DNA of 64,000 nt from Enterobacteriaceae bacterium (GCA_902363335.1 CABIZV010000001.1:124001-188000), one strand, 5' to 3'. Shown: positions 35,956 to 44,419, counted from the stretch's first letter. Numbers and translations are program-made. Notes: a model not told the origin generated them from the letters alone.

Positions 35956-36066
35956 CCGTCATTAGCGGGTGGTGACGGTTGTTGCCACCCGAACACATCA
36001 TTGAGTCACACCCTTTCATAATCTAGCGACATTGCGAACCATGCAGCAACATCAGGAAACGCAATC

Positions 36067-36609
36067 ATGATACTGGTGACCGGCGGCGCCCGCTGCGGAA
36101 AGAGTCGTCACGCAGAATCCTTAATCAGTCATTTCTCCAGCGTCCGCTACATTGCGACATCACCCATCTTAGATGCCGAGATGGCTGAGCGTATTCAGCA
36201 TCATCGGGACGGTCGTCCTGCCCATTGGCACACGGAAGAACGTTGGCAAAATCTGGCCGACATCATTACCCCACAAAACGATCCCGCTGAGGCGATTTTG
36301 CTGGAGTGCATCACCACGCTTGTCACCAATATCCTTTTTGCCTCAGGCAATGAAGAGGAGATTGACCGCTGGGATTTTTCGGCGCTGGAAACGCAGGTGA
36401 ATGCTGAGATTGACGCGCTGATTACGGCCTGTAAACAGTGCCCGTCACCCATTGTACTGGTGACAAATGAAGTCGGTATGGGCATCGTGCCCGAGAATCG
36501 TTTAGCCCGGCATTTCCGTGATATTGCAGGGCGAGTGAACCAAAAACTGGCGCAGGCCGCAGATGATGTCTGGCTGGTGGTATCAGGGATCGGAGTCAAA
36601 ATAAAATGA
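36067..36609 (+). CDS. cobU: adenosylcobinamide kinase/phosphate guanylyltransferase CobU
   Basis: CobU phosphorylates adenosylcobinamide and transfers GMP to it, the first step of nucleotide-loop assembly. The 180-residue protein begins ILVTGGARCGKSRHAES, a P-loop, and has the catalytic-histidine region AERIQHHRDGRPAHWHTEE and ECITTLVTNIL (B motif). The stop overlaps the cobS start by four bases. No cobalamin riboswitch was seen in the 111 bases upstream; only a hairpin CGGGTGG/CCACCCG is present there. Confidence 0.96.
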   Translation: MILVTGGARCGKSRHAESLISHFSSVRYIATSPILDAEMAERIQHHRDGRPAHWHTEERWQNLADIITPQNDPAEAILLECITTLVTNILFASGNEEEIDRWDFSALETQVNAEIDALITACKQCPSPIVLVTNEVGMGIVPENRLARHFRDIAGRVNQKLAQAADDVWLVVSGIGVKIK

Positions 36610-37346
36610 GTCGACTGTTTTTTGCCACACTTTCATTTATGAGCCGTCTTCCAGTGCCAGAGCGCTGGTCGCAGGGGCTGGATCTGGATCGCTATGTTAA
36701 CGGGGTTATCACCTTCCCGGTCATCGGCCTGCTGCTGGGGGCAATAAGCGGACTGGTCTTTATGGTGGTTGAGGCCTGGTGCGGTATACCGCTGGCGGCC
36801 TTTTTCACCGTACTGGCGCTAGCGCTATTGACCGGCGGTTTTCATCTTGATGGCCTGGCGGATACCTGCGACGGGATTTTCTCAGCGCGTCGTCGTGAGA
36901 AAATGCTGGAGATTATGCGCGACAGTCGCCTGGGAACTCACGGCGGTTTAGCGCTGATTTTTGTTCTGCTGGCGAAAGTGCTGGCGATAAGCGAGCTGGG
37001 CTTACGCGGAACGCCCATGCTGGCGGCTATCGCTGCGACCTGTATTGTCGGGCGCTCGGCTTCTGTGCTGCTGATGTATCGCCACCGCTATGCGCGTGAA
37101 GAGGGGCTGGGCAACTTATTTATCGGCAAAGTGAGCTTCCGCCAGGCCTGGCTGACGCTGGCGATTGGCGGCGCGCTGGTGACCGCGCTACTGGGTATGC
37201 ACGGTCTTCGTGCCGTACTAGTGGCATTTATTGGTGTCTTTATCCTCGGCCAGTTGCTTAAACGGACGCTGGGCGGACAAACCGGTGACACGCTTGGCGC
37301 GGGTATTGAACTGGGTGAAGTCATTTTCTTGCTGGCGCTTTTGTAA
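36606..37346 (+). CDS. cobS: adenosylcobinamide-GDP ribazoletransferase CobS
   Basis: CobS is the membrane cobalamin synthase joining adenosylcobinamide-GDP with alpha-ribazole. The 246-residue protein has six to seven hydrophobic segments and the CDP-alcohol-like acidic motif GGFHLDGLADTCDGIFSARR near residues 78-97, followed by LEIMRDSRLGTHGGLAL. Coupled to cobU by overlap and 31 bases ahead of cobT. Confidence 0.96.
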   Translation: MSRLFFATLSFMSRLPVPERWSQGLDLDRYVNGVITFPVIGLLLGAISGLVFMVVEAWCGIPLAAFFTVLALALLTGGFHLDGLADTCDGIFSARRREKMLEIMRDSRLGTHGGLALIFVLLAKVLAISELGLRGTPMLAAIAATCIVGRSASVLLMYRHRYAREEGLGNLFIGKVSFRQAWLTLAIGGALVTALLGMHGLRAVLVAFIGVFILGQLLKRTLGGQTGDTLGAGIELGEVIFLLALL

Positions 37347-37377
37347 GTCAGCACCTAACGAACCGGATATTAAAATA

Positions 37378-38430
37378 ATGCAAACACTGGCTTCAATGCT
37401 TGCGGCAATTCCTGCGTTGGATAATGCCGCGATGGCGCGTGCGCAGCAGCATATTGATGGGCTTCTTAAACCGACAGGCAGCCTCGGGCGTCTGGAGTCG
37501 CTGGCGGTACAGTTGGCGGGGATGCCAGGGCTTAAGGGGATGCCACAGGTGGATAAAAAAGCCATTCTGGTGATGTGTGCCGATCACGGCGTGTGGCATG
37601 AAGGCGTGGCGATTTCACCGCAGATAGTCACGGCAATTCAGGCTGCTAACATGACGCGTCACAATACCGGTGTTTGCGTGCTAGCGGCACAGGCCGGGGC
37701 GCAGGTACATGTCATTGACGTCGGCATCGACGCCGACCCAATTCCCGGGCTGGTGGATATGAAAGTGGCGCGCGGCAGCGGCAATATTGCACAAACCGCC
37801 GCCATGACCGCGGAACAAGCGCATGCGTTGCTGCTGGCAACCATGAACTACACCCGAAATCTGGCGCAGCAGGGCGTCACGCTGTTTGGCGTGGGCGAGC
37901 TGGGAATGGCAAACACTACGCCAGCGGCGGCGGCGGTGAGCGTACTCACCGGCAGCGCACCGGAGACGGTCGTCGGGATTGGGGCCAACCTGCCGCCATC
38001 ACAGCTTCAGCATAAAGTAGATGTCGTCACCCGCGCGATTGCACGTAATCAGCCGGACGCCAGCGATGGCCTGGACGTTCTGGCAAAAGTCGGCGGCTTT
38101 GACCTTCTCGGTATGACCGGCGTAATGCTTGGCGCGGCCTCCTGCGGCCTGCCGGTGGTGCTGGATGGTTTCCTCTCTTACGCCTCTGCGCTGGCGGCTT
38201 GTCAGATTGCACCCGGCGTTAAACCGTACCTTATTCCGTCTCACTTCTCGGCAGAGAAAGGGGCGCGCATTGCGCTTGAGCATTTGGGGCTGGTGCCGTA
38301 TTTGCATATGGATATGCGTCTGGGAGAGGGCAGCGGCGCGGCGATGGCCATGCATATTGTTGATTCTGCCTGTGCGATGCACAACCGCATGGGAACGCTG
38401 GCGGACAGTAATATAGTGTTGCCATCGTAA
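37378..38430 (+). CDS. cobT: nicotinate-nucleotide:dimethylbenzimidazole phosphoribosyltransferase
   Basis: CobT makes alpha-ribazole phosphate, the lower-ligand precursor for CobS. ATG 37378 (MQTLASMLAAIP) gives 350 residues; an open frame extends upstream into cobS but the family start and length fix this codon. Landmarks are KPTGSLGRLESLAVQLAG, MCADHGVWHEGVAI, GVGELGMANTTPAAA, and the catalytic glutamate in LRLGEGSGA-like MDMRLGEGSGAAMA near residue 317. With only cobUST present here, salvage of cobinamide rather than de novo synthesis is indicated for this locus. Confidence 0.96.
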   Translation: MQTLASMLAAIPALDNAAMARAQQHIDGLLKPTGSLGRLESLAVQLAGMPGLKGMPQVDKKAILVMCADHGVWHEGVAISPQIVTAIQAANMTRHNTGVCVLAAQAGAQVHVIDVGIDADPIPGLVDMKVARGSGNIAQTAAMTAEQAHALLLATMNYTRNLAQQGVTLFGVGELGMANTTPAAAAVSVLTGSAPETVVGIGANLPPSQLQHKVDVVTRAIARNQPDASDGLDVLAKVGGFDLLGMTGVMLGAASCGLPVVLDGFLSYASALAACQIAPGVKPYLIPSHFSAEKGARIALEHLGLVPYLHMDMRLGEGSGAAMAMHIVDSACAMHNRMGTLADSNIVLPS

Positions 38431-38433
38431 TAG

Positions 38434-38460
38434 TGATGCCGGGGAGTTCCCCCGGCATCA
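38434..38460 (+). terminator. hairpin after cobT
   Basis: TGATGCCGGGG (38434-38444) and CCCCGGCATCA (38450-38460) form a perfect 11-bp stem three bases after the cobT stop. There is no T-run, so it may act as a 3'-end stabiliser or weak terminator. The gap to 38636 is AT-rich and holds no evident gene. Confidence 0.6.
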
Positions 38461-38636
38461 GAGCAAAAGCAATAATCAACTCAATATCATATTTGTGGGT
38501 ACAGCTACATTTGACTGTGTGCTGTTGGCTGAATTAACAGTAGGGCAATCCAGACATGTATTAATGTCGTAAGCACAATTATAGTATTTATAGAAACATT
38601 ATAAAAAATATATGAGAGTAGGTTATTAAATTACTA

Positions 38637-39194
38637 TCAGTTATTAGTTGCTGGCTCACTGTGCGTTAGTTTAGCTAAGTATTTCACATAAGCTTCTGCA
38701 TTTTCATTAATCACTTCTTTGGATGGGTTATGTTCTGCACCATAAAAGGCAAAGTGCGGAATATATTCAGCGCCAACATATTTTATCGTGATCTCGAATG
38801 GGCGTAGGACTTCTTCCAGAGTAAATTTATAACGGCCATTCGTCATGTAGTCTGCAAGTCCAATACCGGCAGTTACCGCCACAGCCATTTTTTTATTCTT
38901 CAATTTATCGCCGGTAGAACCGTATGCCCAGCCGTAAAGAAACACTTCATCCAGCCATTGTTTCAGCATAGGTGGGCAGTTGAACCAGTAGATCGGAAAC
39001 TGTAAAACCAGCGACTCATGTTGCTCAACGAGTCTTTGCTCAGCCTCGATATTGATCCTGCCGTCAGGGTAGGCTTTATAAAGCTCATGAACAGTAAATT
39101 GATCGGGATATTTTTTTAACTCATTTATCCAACGCTGGTTAACAACGGAGTTCTCAATATTTGGATGAGCGACAACAATAAGCGTTTTTTTCAT
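38637..39194 (-). CDS. NAD(P)H:quinone-type flavodoxin-fold oxidoreductase
   Basis: A 185-residue protein of the NAD(P)H dehydrogenase (quinone)/flavodoxin-like-2 family, expected to bind FMN and reduce quinones or electrophiles in the cytoplasm. It begins KKTLIVVAHPNIENSVVNQR, the phosphate-binding loop of FMN, and has LVLQFPIYWFNCPPMLKQWLDEV near 65-85, typical of MdaB/KefF/YwrO-type enzymes. Two adjacent ATG codons exist; 39194 is preferred because GAGG lies five bases before it and only two before 39197. It is divergent from an HxlR regulator, a common pair in which the regulator senses the electrophile detoxified by the enzyme. Confidence 0.85.
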   Translation of the reverse strand: MKKTLIVVAHPNIENSVVNQRWINELKKYPDQFTVHELYKAYPDGRINIEAEQRLVEQHESLVLQFPIYWFNCPPMLKQWLDEVFLYGWAYGSTGDKLKNKKMAVAVTAGIGLADYMTNGRYKFTLEEVLRPFEITIKYVGAEYIPHFAFYGAEHNPSKEVINENAEAYVKYLAKLTHSEPATNN

Positions 39195-39274
39195 CATTTC
39201 CTCAATCTGGGCTGACTTGCGATTAGGTTGCTCAGGAGTATATGATTGGTTTTATTTTTTGTGAAGTACGCAAA

Positions 39275-39297
39275 TTTAGGTTATATACTTACCTAAA
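39275..39297. promoter_or_regulatory. candidate HxlR operator
   Basis: TTTAGGT (39275-39281) and ACCTAAA (39291-39297) form a perfect inverted repeat with a 9-base spacer between the divergent oxidoreductase and HxlR genes, 11 bases before the regulator start. HxlR-family dimers bind such palindromes; binding is inferred. Confidence 0.5.
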
Positions 39298-39308
39298 GGA
39301 GAGTGTAA

Positions 39309-39653
39309 ATGAATTCTGAAACATGCTCACAAACCGGTATCAACCTGCAGGAAACCGATTTTGGTTATACGCTTTCCCTGGTGAGTGGGAAATATAAAAT
39401 GATAGTAATGTACTGGTTAAATGAAAATAAACCCGTCATGCGCTACAACGAGCTTAAACGTCGTATCGGTACGATTTCTTTCAAAACTATGAGTAATACA
39501 CTAAAAGAGCTAGAGCAAGATGGAATAATCAACCGGGTGGAGTACCCTCAAATACCGCCGAAAGTTGAATACAGCCTGACAAAACGCGGGGAGTCATTAA
39601 TGCCAATTCTGGATTTAATGTGCGAGTGGGGTGGGAAAAATCGGCACACCTAA
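39309..39653 (+). CDS. HxlR-family winged-helix regulator
   Basis: A 114-residue DUF24/HxlR protein. The core shows SLVSGKYKMIVMYWL, then the recognition region MRYNELKRRIGTISFKTMSNTLKELEQDGIINR split over two helices and the wing VEYPQIPPKVEYSLTKRG, all standard for the family. A cysteine near residue 6 and one near 105 could serve redox sensing, but this is speculative. A GGAG just upstream (39298-39301) supports the ATG. It likely represses or activates the divergent oxidoreductase and itself. Confidence 0.87.
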   Translation: MNSETCSQTGINLQETDFGYTLSLVSGKYKMIVMYWLNENKPVMRYNELKRRIGTISFKTMSNTLKELEQDGIINRVEYPQIPPKVEYSLTKRGESLMPILDLMCEWGGKNRHT

Positions 39654-39788
39654 CTTAGTGGCACGAATACAGATGACCTTTGAAAATATCGGACTGTGTT
39701 GCAGCTAAGGTCACTCCTCACTGTGTCAATTTTCGGTACAGCGCGTAAAATGTTAAATGTCTTGCAGGTTATTCACTGAATTACCCGA

Positions 39789-39819
39789 ATGCGTCTTCAG
39801 CTTTGCAGCAAAGACGCAT
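39789..39819. repeat. hairpin in the hxlR-higB gap
   Basis: ATGCGTCTT (39789-39797) and AAGACGCAT (39811-39819) are perfect inverted arms with a 13-base loop and no T-run. It may be a remnant terminator; the rest of 39654-39852 shows nothing recognisable. Confidence 0.4.
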
Positions 39820-39852
39820 GAGTCCCTCATTCCATCCCTTCATAATCAATTT

Positions 39853-39870
39853 TATAGCTTTACAGCTATA
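39853..39870. promoter_or_regulatory. candidate operator of the higBA pair
   Basis: TATAGCT (39853-39859) and AGCTATA (39864-39870) form a perfect palindrome with a 4-base spacer about 33 bases before the toxin start, overlapping AT-rich promoter-like sequence. Antitoxins with a helix-turn-helix normally autoregulate through such sites. Confidence 0.45.
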
Positions 39871-39902
39871 TAGTATCTAACCTATATTGATTGGGGGATC
39901 CC

Positions 39903-40256
39903 GTGTGGAGAATTAAAACAACGGATACGTTTGATAACTGGTTTACCTCGCTTAATGATACCGATCGGGTCAGCGTGCTGGCAGCGCTGTTGGTCCTACG
40001 AGAAAAGGGGCCGGGGTTGTCCAGACCTTATGCCGATACGGTCAGAGGTTCCCGCTGCAGCAACATGAAAGAGTTGCGTATTCAGAGTCGGGGCGATCCG
40101 ATACGGGCGTTTTTCGCTTTTGACCCGGCCCGTACTGGCATTGTGCTTTGTGGCGGAAATAAGGTTGGTAATGAAAAGCGTTTTTACGATGAGATGCTCC
40201 CGGTCGCAGATCGGGAATTCACGAACTGGCTGAACACATCAAAAGAGAAGGAGTAA
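39903..40256 (+). CDS. HigB/RelE-type toxin
   Basis: A 117-residue protein of the RelE/HigB superfamily of ribosome-dependent mRNA interferases. Key segments are MKELRIQSRGDPIRAFFAFDP and GIVLCGGNKVGNEKRFYDEM, which fit the conserved K-E-L-R, R-x-F-F-x-F-D-P and G-x-K positions. GTG 39903 is chosen because GGGG precedes it and the family begins W-R-I; a TTG at 39891 is in frame but unsupported. The toxin comes first and the antitoxin second with a 4-base gap, the HigBA order. Confidence 0.85.
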   Translation: MWRIKTTDTFDNWFTSLNDTDRVSVLAALLVLREKGPGLSRPYADTVRGSRCSNMKELRIQSRGDPIRAFFAFDPARTGIVLCGGNKVGNEKRFYDEMLPVADREFTNWLNTSKEKE

Positions 40257-40260
40257 CGCG

Positions 40261-40563
40261 ATGGGCAGAACGCTGGAACAGCTTATTGCCAATGAAAAAC
40301 CAGAAGTCGTGGCCGAAGCTCAAGCGGTGGCGACGGACATCCTGCTCAACATCCATCTTGCTGAGCTACGTGAGAAGGTACAGAAAACGCAGGTAGAAAT
40401 GGCGCAGGCGCTGGGTATCAGACAGCCTACCGTTGCGGGTATGGAAAAACCGGGCCGCGATCTGAAACTTTCCACGCTTAAACGTTATGTTGAAGCAACC
40501 GGTGGCAAGCTACGCCTTGATGTTGAACTGCCGGATGGTTCTCACTACGGATTTGTACTGTAA
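40261..40563 (+). CDS. HigA-type XRE-family antitoxin
   Basis: A 100-residue antitoxin with an XRE helix-turn-helix at about residues 35-85: KTQVEMAQALGIRQPTVAGMEKPGRDLKLSTLKRYVEATGG. The N-terminal helix probably neutralises the toxin encoded just upstream, and the dimer probably binds its own promoter. A possible terminator follows: CTGACG (40567-40572) pairs with CGTCAG (40587-40592) before CTCTTTTT. Confidence 0.87.
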   Translation: MGRTLEQLIANEKPEVVAEAQAVATDILLNIHLAELREKVQKTQVEMAQALGIRQPTVAGMEKPGRDLKLSTLKRYVEATGGKLRLDVELPDGSHYGFVL

Positions 40564-40598
40564 AAACTGACGTTTCCTGGGGCGGGCGTCAGCTCTTT

Positions 40599-40841
40599 TT
40601 ATGATCGGCATCGGCCTGCATTGCCGTCAGGCTTGGCTGCCGCGTGATCGTAAAACGGCATTAGCCTCTGGCAGGAATCTGACACACTATTCACCCCACT
40701 TTCACCAATATGGAAAACACGAATCGATCCAAATGTGTTACCGCTGTGGCTGACAAGCAGATACAGGCCGGGTGTATTATTGAGTATGAAGGGGTTAGCA
40801 GAAGGCTTGATACTACGGATTTTCGCGTCGGACAGGGACAT
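40599..40841 (-). pseudogene. remnant of a P4-type tyrosine integrase
   Basis: From ATG 40841 on the minus strand about 35 residues match the N-terminus of P4-family integrases (DUF4102 domain): SLSDAKIRSIKPSANPFIL followed by GLYLLVSHSGN. After about position 40730 the frame continues into unrelated sequence and stops at 40599, so over 90 percent of a normal 400-residue integrase is lost. It lies just downstream of, and in the same orientation as, a tRNA-Asn gene, the standard attachment arrangement. It marks a decayed genomic island. The rest of 40564-40938 shows no other gene. Confidence 0.7.
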
Positions 40842-40938
40842 GAGTTGAACGCTCAATATCCCCTAAGATAAGTTCCCAGGCTAACTCTCTGAATCAAAAC
40901 GCTATTGAAACATGCTGAGACGCACAGAAACTAAAATT

Positions 40939-41014
40939 TGGCTCCTCTGACTGGACTCGAACCAGTGACATACGGATTAACAGTCCGCCGTTCTACCGAC
41001 TGAACTACAGAGGA
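40939..41014 (-). tRNA. tRNA-Asn (GTT)
   Basis: A 76-base tRNA on the minus strand beginning TCCTCTGTAGTTCAGTCGG and ending in encoded CCA, with anticodon GTT in the CTGTTAATC loop and the T-loop GGTTCGAGTCC. It is identical in sequence to three more copies in this window. Unlike them, it lacks the adjacent 3' terminator hairpin, probably because an integrase remnant sits at its 3' side. Confidence 0.98.
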
Positions 41015-41136
41015 ATCGGTGTGGAGTCGTATCTTAGCGGCGAAAAAATTTTTGTCAAACATCAATTACCATCACGTGATGCATTTGCCTATTCCATCAA
41101 CAATTTGTCGCCATTCCCAACAAAAATTAAGGAAAA

Positions 41137-42648
41137 ATGTTTTGCAGGATCAGCATTTCTCCATCATCATTTGAAATGGAGTTTCAACTTTCTGATCTAA
41201 GGCCCATTTTGAACGTCACCGCCGCCCTACGCCAGGTTGTCACAAGCACTCCCTGGTATAAAAAACGCAAAAGTTATCGAGTTCTCTTCTGGCGTGAAAT
41301 CACCCCTCTTGCTGTGCCTATCTTCCTGGAAAATACCTGCGTCCTGTTAATGGGCGTGTTGAGTACTTTCCTTGTGAGTTGGTTGGGGGAAGAGGCAATG
41401 GCGGGGGTGGGTCTGGCCGACAGTTTCAATATGGTCATTATGGCCTTCTTTGCTGCGGTTGATCTTGGCACCACGGTAGTGGTGGCCTTTAGTCTCGGTA
41501 AGCGCGACAGACGCAGAGCGCGCGCGGCGGCACGTCAATCGCTGGTGATCATGACGCTGTTCGCGATTGTGCTGGCGGCAGTTATCCACTATTTCGGCGC
41601 TGAGATCATCAATATTGTTGCCGGTGACGCCAATGCCGAAGTTAAAGCCCTGGCGCTAACCTACCTTGAGCTGACGGTATTAAGTTATCCTGCGGCGGCG
41701 ATTGCGCTGATTGGCAGTGGCGCGTTGCGCGGGGCAGGGAATACCAAAATTCCGCTGATGATTAATGGCGGGATGAATATCCTCAATATTATTATCAGCA
41801 GCATCTTAATTTACGGGATCTTCTCCTGGGACGGGATGGGCTTTGCCGGTGCCGGGCTTGGGTTAACCATCTCCCGTTATATTGGCGCGGCGGTAACTAT
41901 CATCGTGTTGATGGTCGGCTTCAACCCGGCGCTGCGGATACCGCTGAAGAGCTACTTCAAGCCGCTCAATTTCGCCATTATCTGGGAAGTTATGGGCATT
42001 GGTATTCCCGCAAGCGTTGAATCCGTATTGTTTAACGGCGGTAAGCTGCTGACTCAGATGTTTGTCGCAGGGATGGGCACCGACGTGATTGCCGGTAACT
42101 TTATCGCTTTCTCGGTGGCGGCACTTATTAACTTACCCGGCAACGCCCTCGGGTCGGCCTCGACGATTATCACCGGCAAACGCCTGGGCACCGGGCAGTT
42201 GGCGCAGGCTGAGCGGCAATTACGCCATGTATTCTGGATGTCGACCATTGTATTGACGCTTATCGCCTGGGGCACCGCACCCTTTGCCGGGCTTTTTGCA
42301 TCCTTCTACACTCACGATCAAGACGTCAAAGAGGTGGTAAAAGTCCTGCTATGGATGAACGCCGCCTTTATGCCTATCTGGGCGGCCTCCTGGGTGCTGC
42401 CTGCGGGCTTTAAAGGCGCCCGTGATGTTCGCTTCGCCATGTGGGTCTCAATGCTCAGCATGTGGGGCTGCCGCGTGGTGGTGGGCTACGTACTGGGGAT
42501 CGTGCTGGGAATGGGCGTGGTCGGGGTCTGGATGGGGATGTTCCTCGACTGGGCAACGCGTGCCGCATGTTTCTACCACCGTTTGCGAACCGGTCGTTGG
42601 GCATGGAAGTACGCGCCGTTAAAAAAACAGACCACGGATAACCCATAA
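41137..42648 (+). CDS. yeeO: MATE-family exporter YeeO
   Basis: YeeO is a multidrug and toxic compound extrusion protein reported in E. coli to export flavins and dipeptides. The 503-residue protein has about twelve membrane helices and conserved MATE segments such as PIFLENTCVLLMGVLSTFL and IGSGALRGAGNTKIPL. The N-terminus before FWREITPLAVPIF is variable; ATG 41137 follows AAGGA at only three bases, and ATG 41176 is an alternative. The gene sits between two tRNA-Asn genes in opposite orientation. Confidence 0.92.
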   Translation: MFCRISISPSSFEMEFQLSDLRPILNVTAALRQVVTSTPWYKKRKSYRVLFWREITPLAVPIFLENTCVLLMGVLSTFLVSWLGEEAMAGVGLADSFNMVIMAFFAAVDLGTTVVVAFSLGKRDRRRARAAARQSLVIMTLFAIVLAAVIHYFGAEIINIVAGDANAEVKALALTYLELTVLSYPAAAIALIGSGALRGAGNTKIPLMINGGMNILNIIISSILIYGIFSWDGMGFAGAGLGLTISRYIGAAVTIIVLMVGFNPALRIPLKSYFKPLNFAIIWEVMGIGIPASVESVLFNGGKLLTQMFVAGMGTDVIAGNFIAFSVAALINLPGNALGSASTIITGKRLGTGQLAQAERQLRHVFWMSTIVLTLIAWGTAPFAGLFASFYTHDQDVKEVVKVLLWMNAAFMPIWAASWVLPAGFKGARDVRFAMWVSMLSMWGCRVVVGYVLGIVLGMGVVGVWMGMFLDWATRAACFYHRLRTGRWAWKYAPLKKQTTDNP

Positions 42649-42781
42649 CTGCGGTATAAATCGGCGAATGAAGACGGTTTTTAAACGAATTGCAGAATAA
42701 ATCGGCAAACGAATTATTTTATGCCAAACAGGCTTTGACAACCACGGGGCACCCCGTTAATATTCGCCCCGTTCACACGAT

Positions 42782-42857
42782 TCCTCTGTAGTTCAGTCGG
42801 TAGAACGGCGGACTGTTAATCCGTATGTCACTGGTTCGAGTCCAGTCAGAGGAGCCA
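42782..42857 (+). tRNA. tRNA-Asn (GTT)
   Basis: A 76-base copy identical to the minus-strand tRNA-Asn genes, with anticodon GTT and encoded CCA at 42855-42857. Its 5' flank (GTTCACACGAT before the gene) equals the flanks of the copies at 49038 and 54399. It is followed by its own terminator. Confidence 0.98.
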
Positions 42858-42866
42858 TATTTAAGA

Positions 42867-42896
42867 AGCCCGCTTAGGAAACTAAGCGGGCTTTTT
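42867..42896 (+). terminator. terminator of tRNA-Asn
   Basis: AGCCCGCTTAG (42867-42877) and CTAAGCGGGCT (42882-42892) form a perfect 11-bp stem with a GAAA loop, followed by TTTT. The same stem type follows two of the other tRNA-Asn copies. Confidence 0.95.
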
Positions 42897-42970
42897 GCTT
42901 TTCTATTTCCCCATTCTCATTCGATAAAAAAGCCTGCTATCAGGCAGGCTTGAACGCAGAGGTTAACCGT

Positions 42971-44419
42971 TTATCGGAAAGGCGGTTCGTTAAAGGTGCG
43001 CAATTTGCGTGAGTGAAGACGGTCGCCCTCGGCACGCAGCAGGTCGATGGCGCGAATACCAATTTGCAAGTGCTCGGAAATCGCGCCTTCATAAAAGCGG
43101 TTTGCCTGTCCTGGCAGCTTGATCTCACCGTGCAGCGGCTTGTCCGATACGCACAGCAAGGTGCCGTAGGGAACGCGGAAACGATAGCCTTGTGCGGCAA
43201 TGGTGGCGCTTTCCATATCAATCGCTACCGCGCGGCTTAAGTTGAAGCGCAGTGAAGAGGCGGAGTAACGGAGCTCCCAGTTACGATCGTCCGTGGTCAC
43301 AACCGTACCGGTGCGCAGACGCTGCTTAACTTCCTCGCCAGGCATGCCGCTGACCTGCTTCGTGGCGTCGTACAACGCGCGCTGTACTTCGGCAATGCTC
43401 GGGATGGGGATATCGGGCGGCAATACGGCGTTAAGGACATGGTCGTCACGCAGGTAAGCATGCGCCAGAACATAATCGCCAATTGACTGGCTTTCACGCA
43501 GACCGCCGCAGTGGCCAATCATCAGCCAAACGTCGGGACGCAGAACCGCTAAGTGATCGCAAATATTCTTCGCGTTGGACGGCCCCACGCCAATATTAAT
43601 TAAAGTGATCCCCTGACTGTCTTTAGTGATCAAATGCCAGGCCGGCATTTGATGCTTTTTCCACGCCAAATCAGAAATGGCCTCTTCCGGGGCTTCGGTA
43701 TCGGCGGTGATCCAGACGCCACCAGCACAGGAGAGCGAGACATATGGGCTATCCGGGTCGAGGATTTGGCTACAGCCCCAACGCACAAATTCATCGACGT
43801 AACGGGTGTAGTTAGTAAACAACACAAACGGCTGGAAATGCTCGACCGGCGTCCCCGTATAGTGGCGTAAACGTGCCAGAGAAAAATCCACGCGTCGCGC
43901 GTCGAAGTGGGATAGCGGGTAAAACTCAGTAGGATGGGTGAGGCCATCCGCCGTTTCATCGCCAATCTGCGACAGCTCGGTGGTGGGGAAGAAACGGGTC
44001 AGATCTGCGCTCATCGAGCGGTCAAGGTTCAGGCCGTCTATGACATAGGGGAACGGAATCTCATGCTCAGAGGCGCCCACCTCAATCTGCGCATCATAAT
44101 CTTCATGCAGCAAGGTAAGTTGTTCGAGTAAATAGCTGCGGAACAGCGCGGGCTGCGTGATGGTGGTGGTATAGCAACCTGAATGGGTGAAGCGGCCAAA
44201 CGCGCGGGTTTTTTGTGCTTTGTGCGCGCAACCGCTCCAGGACACGGAGAGCTGAGGGTAGACAAATAATCCGTTGGCTCGCGCCTGTGCGCTGGGCAGG
44301 GAGCGGTCGTCAATGAACAGACGAATCGCGTCACGTAATGCTTTTACCGATTGATCGTACAGCGCCTGGAGTTTATCCAGCGCTTGCTCAGGGGTCAGAT
44401 TCACGCCCGTGTTACTCAT
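42971..44419 (-). CDS. amn: AMP nucleosidase
   Basis: Amn hydrolyses AMP to adenine and ribose-5-phosphate and is allosterically controlled by ATP and phosphate. The 482-residue protein has an N-terminal regulatory domain (about 1-180) with LSVSWSGCAHKAQKTRAFGRF, and a C-terminal phosphorylase-like domain with LINIGVGPSNAKNICDHLAV, WLMIGHCGGLR and AVAIDMESATIAAQGYRF, where the MES of nucleoside phosphorylases is visible. AAGGAG precedes ATG 44419 at a good distance. Confidence 0.97.
   Translation of the reverse strand: MSNTGVNLTPEQALDKLQALYDQSVKALRDAIRLFIDDRSLPSAQARANGLFVYPQLSVSWSGCAHKAQKTRAFGRFTHSGCYTTTITQPALFRSYLLEQLTLLHEDYDAQIEVGASEHEIPFPYVIDGLNLDRSMSADLTRFFPTTELSQIGDETADGLTHPTEFYPLSHFDARRVDFSLARLRHYTGTPVEHFQPFVLFTNYTRYVDEFVRWGCSQILDPDSPYVSLSCAGGVWITADTEAPEEAISDLAWKKHQMPAWHLITKDSQGITLINIGVGPSNAKNICDHLAVLRPDVWLMIGHCGGLRESQSIGDYVLAHAYLRDDHVLNAVLPPDIPIPSIAEVQRALYDATKQVSGMPGEEVKQRLRTGTVVTTDDRNWELRYSASSLRFNLSRAVAIDMESATIAAQGYRFRVPYGTLLCVSDKPLHGEIKLPGQANRFYEGAISEHLQIGIRAIDLLRAEGDRLHSRKLRTFNEPPFR

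Noticed and set aside
35956..36066. Possible cobalamin riboswitch upstream of cobU
   Set aside because: The 111 bases are too short and lack a B12 box; only a simple hairpin is present.
37231..37377. N-terminal extension of CobT into cobS
   Set aside because: The family start MQTL is at 37378 and the extension overlaps the end of cobS in another frame.
38431..38640. Direct repeat of the tRNA-Asn 3' end as a right attachment site
   Set aside because: No copy of the tRNA 3' segment was found on the far side of the accessory genes, so island limits cannot be set from att repeats.
40599..40730. Possible functional C-terminal part of the integrase remnant
   Set aside because: Beyond about 40730 the sequence no longer resembles the integrase in any frame I could follow; no catalytic R-H-R-Y residues are present.
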